A DNA stretch of 12,624 bases, from NCBI GenBank assembly GCA_902470925.1, contig CABRIF010000074.1:1-12624 (forward strand). Reading direction: 5' to 3'. The stretch comes from an uncultured Collinsella sp. GTDB lineage: Bacteria > Actinomycetota > Coriobacteriia > Coriobacteriales > Coriobacteriaceae. The notes beneath the pieces were generated by a model. The model did not search any database and had not been told where the DNA came from. It saw only the letters and a list, made by a program, of their open reading frames with translations. Each line of letters starts with the position of its first letter. Position 1 is the stretch's first letter. The position numbers and the translations under genes were made by a program. This document shows positions 12,597 through 12,624 of the stretch, in pieces.

Positions 12597-12624
12597 CTGT
12601 CTCTTATACACATCTGACGCTGCC
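12597..12624. other. sequencing adapter (Nextera/Tn5 mosaic end), not genomic
   Basis: CTGTCTCTTATACACATCT (12597-12615) is the reverse complement of the 19-base Tn5 mosaic end used in Nextera libraries, and the following GACGCTGCC (12616-12624) continues into the Read 1 adapter. Real sequence therefore ends at about 12596. Any gene model running into these bases is artificial. Confidence 0.97.

Overview
The window reads as chromosomal DNA of a high-GC Gram-positive bacterium, most probably a gut Coriobacteriia (Collinsella-like). That is an inference from GC-rich codon use, strong AGGAGG ribosome sites, and the abundant GGGGACGGGGTCG intergenic repeat, which I associate from memory with that group. 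No rRNA, tRNA, phage gene, transposase or CRISPR array is visible. The last 28 bases (12597-12624) are not genomic: they match the Nextera/Tn5 sequencing adapter, so the window stops at a contig end.

Layout. (1) 1-4892: a LysR-type regulator on the minus strand is divergent from an aldo-keto reductase, followed by a second AKR of the same subfamily and a third, YajO-like AKR. The gaps around these genes are filled with a REP/BIME-like palindromic repeat: 13 units in the first 3.8 kb and one more at 7368. (2) 4893-7350: a pentapeptide-repeat (Qnr/MfpA-like) protein in visibly less GC-rich DNA, then a long coiled-coil protein with a single C-terminal membrane anchor. (3) 7351-7954: a 604-base gene-free stretch with one REP-like unit, a 72-nt tandem duplication carrying a hairpin, a clear intrinsic terminator and the tgt promoter. 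(4) 7955-9988: tgt (tRNA-guanine transglycosylase, queuosine pathway) and a Cof-type HAD phosphatase. (5) 9989-12505, minus strand: a Fur-family PerR-like regulator, and an overlapping pair made of a Gfo/Idh/MocA oxidoreductase with a long Ala-rich tail and an acylphosphatase with an N-terminal extension.

How the genes fit together. The LysR protein probably controls the divergent AKR; a T-N11-A palindrome lies between them. The three AKRs suggest carbonyl reduction or detoxification but share no operon, since repeat clusters separate them. The two neighbouring AKR5-type enzymes differ at a position known to set NADPH versus NADH preference. Tgt and the HAD protein may be co-transcribed. The oxidoreductase and acylphosphatase are translationally coupled by an ATGA overlap. 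The regulator at 10067 has its own promoter and the metal ligands typical of a peroxide sensor.

I see no defence system or other complete new system. The most unusual content is the repeat family: two sequence subtypes that sort by strand, paired into long hairpins, and concentrated around the AKR genes.
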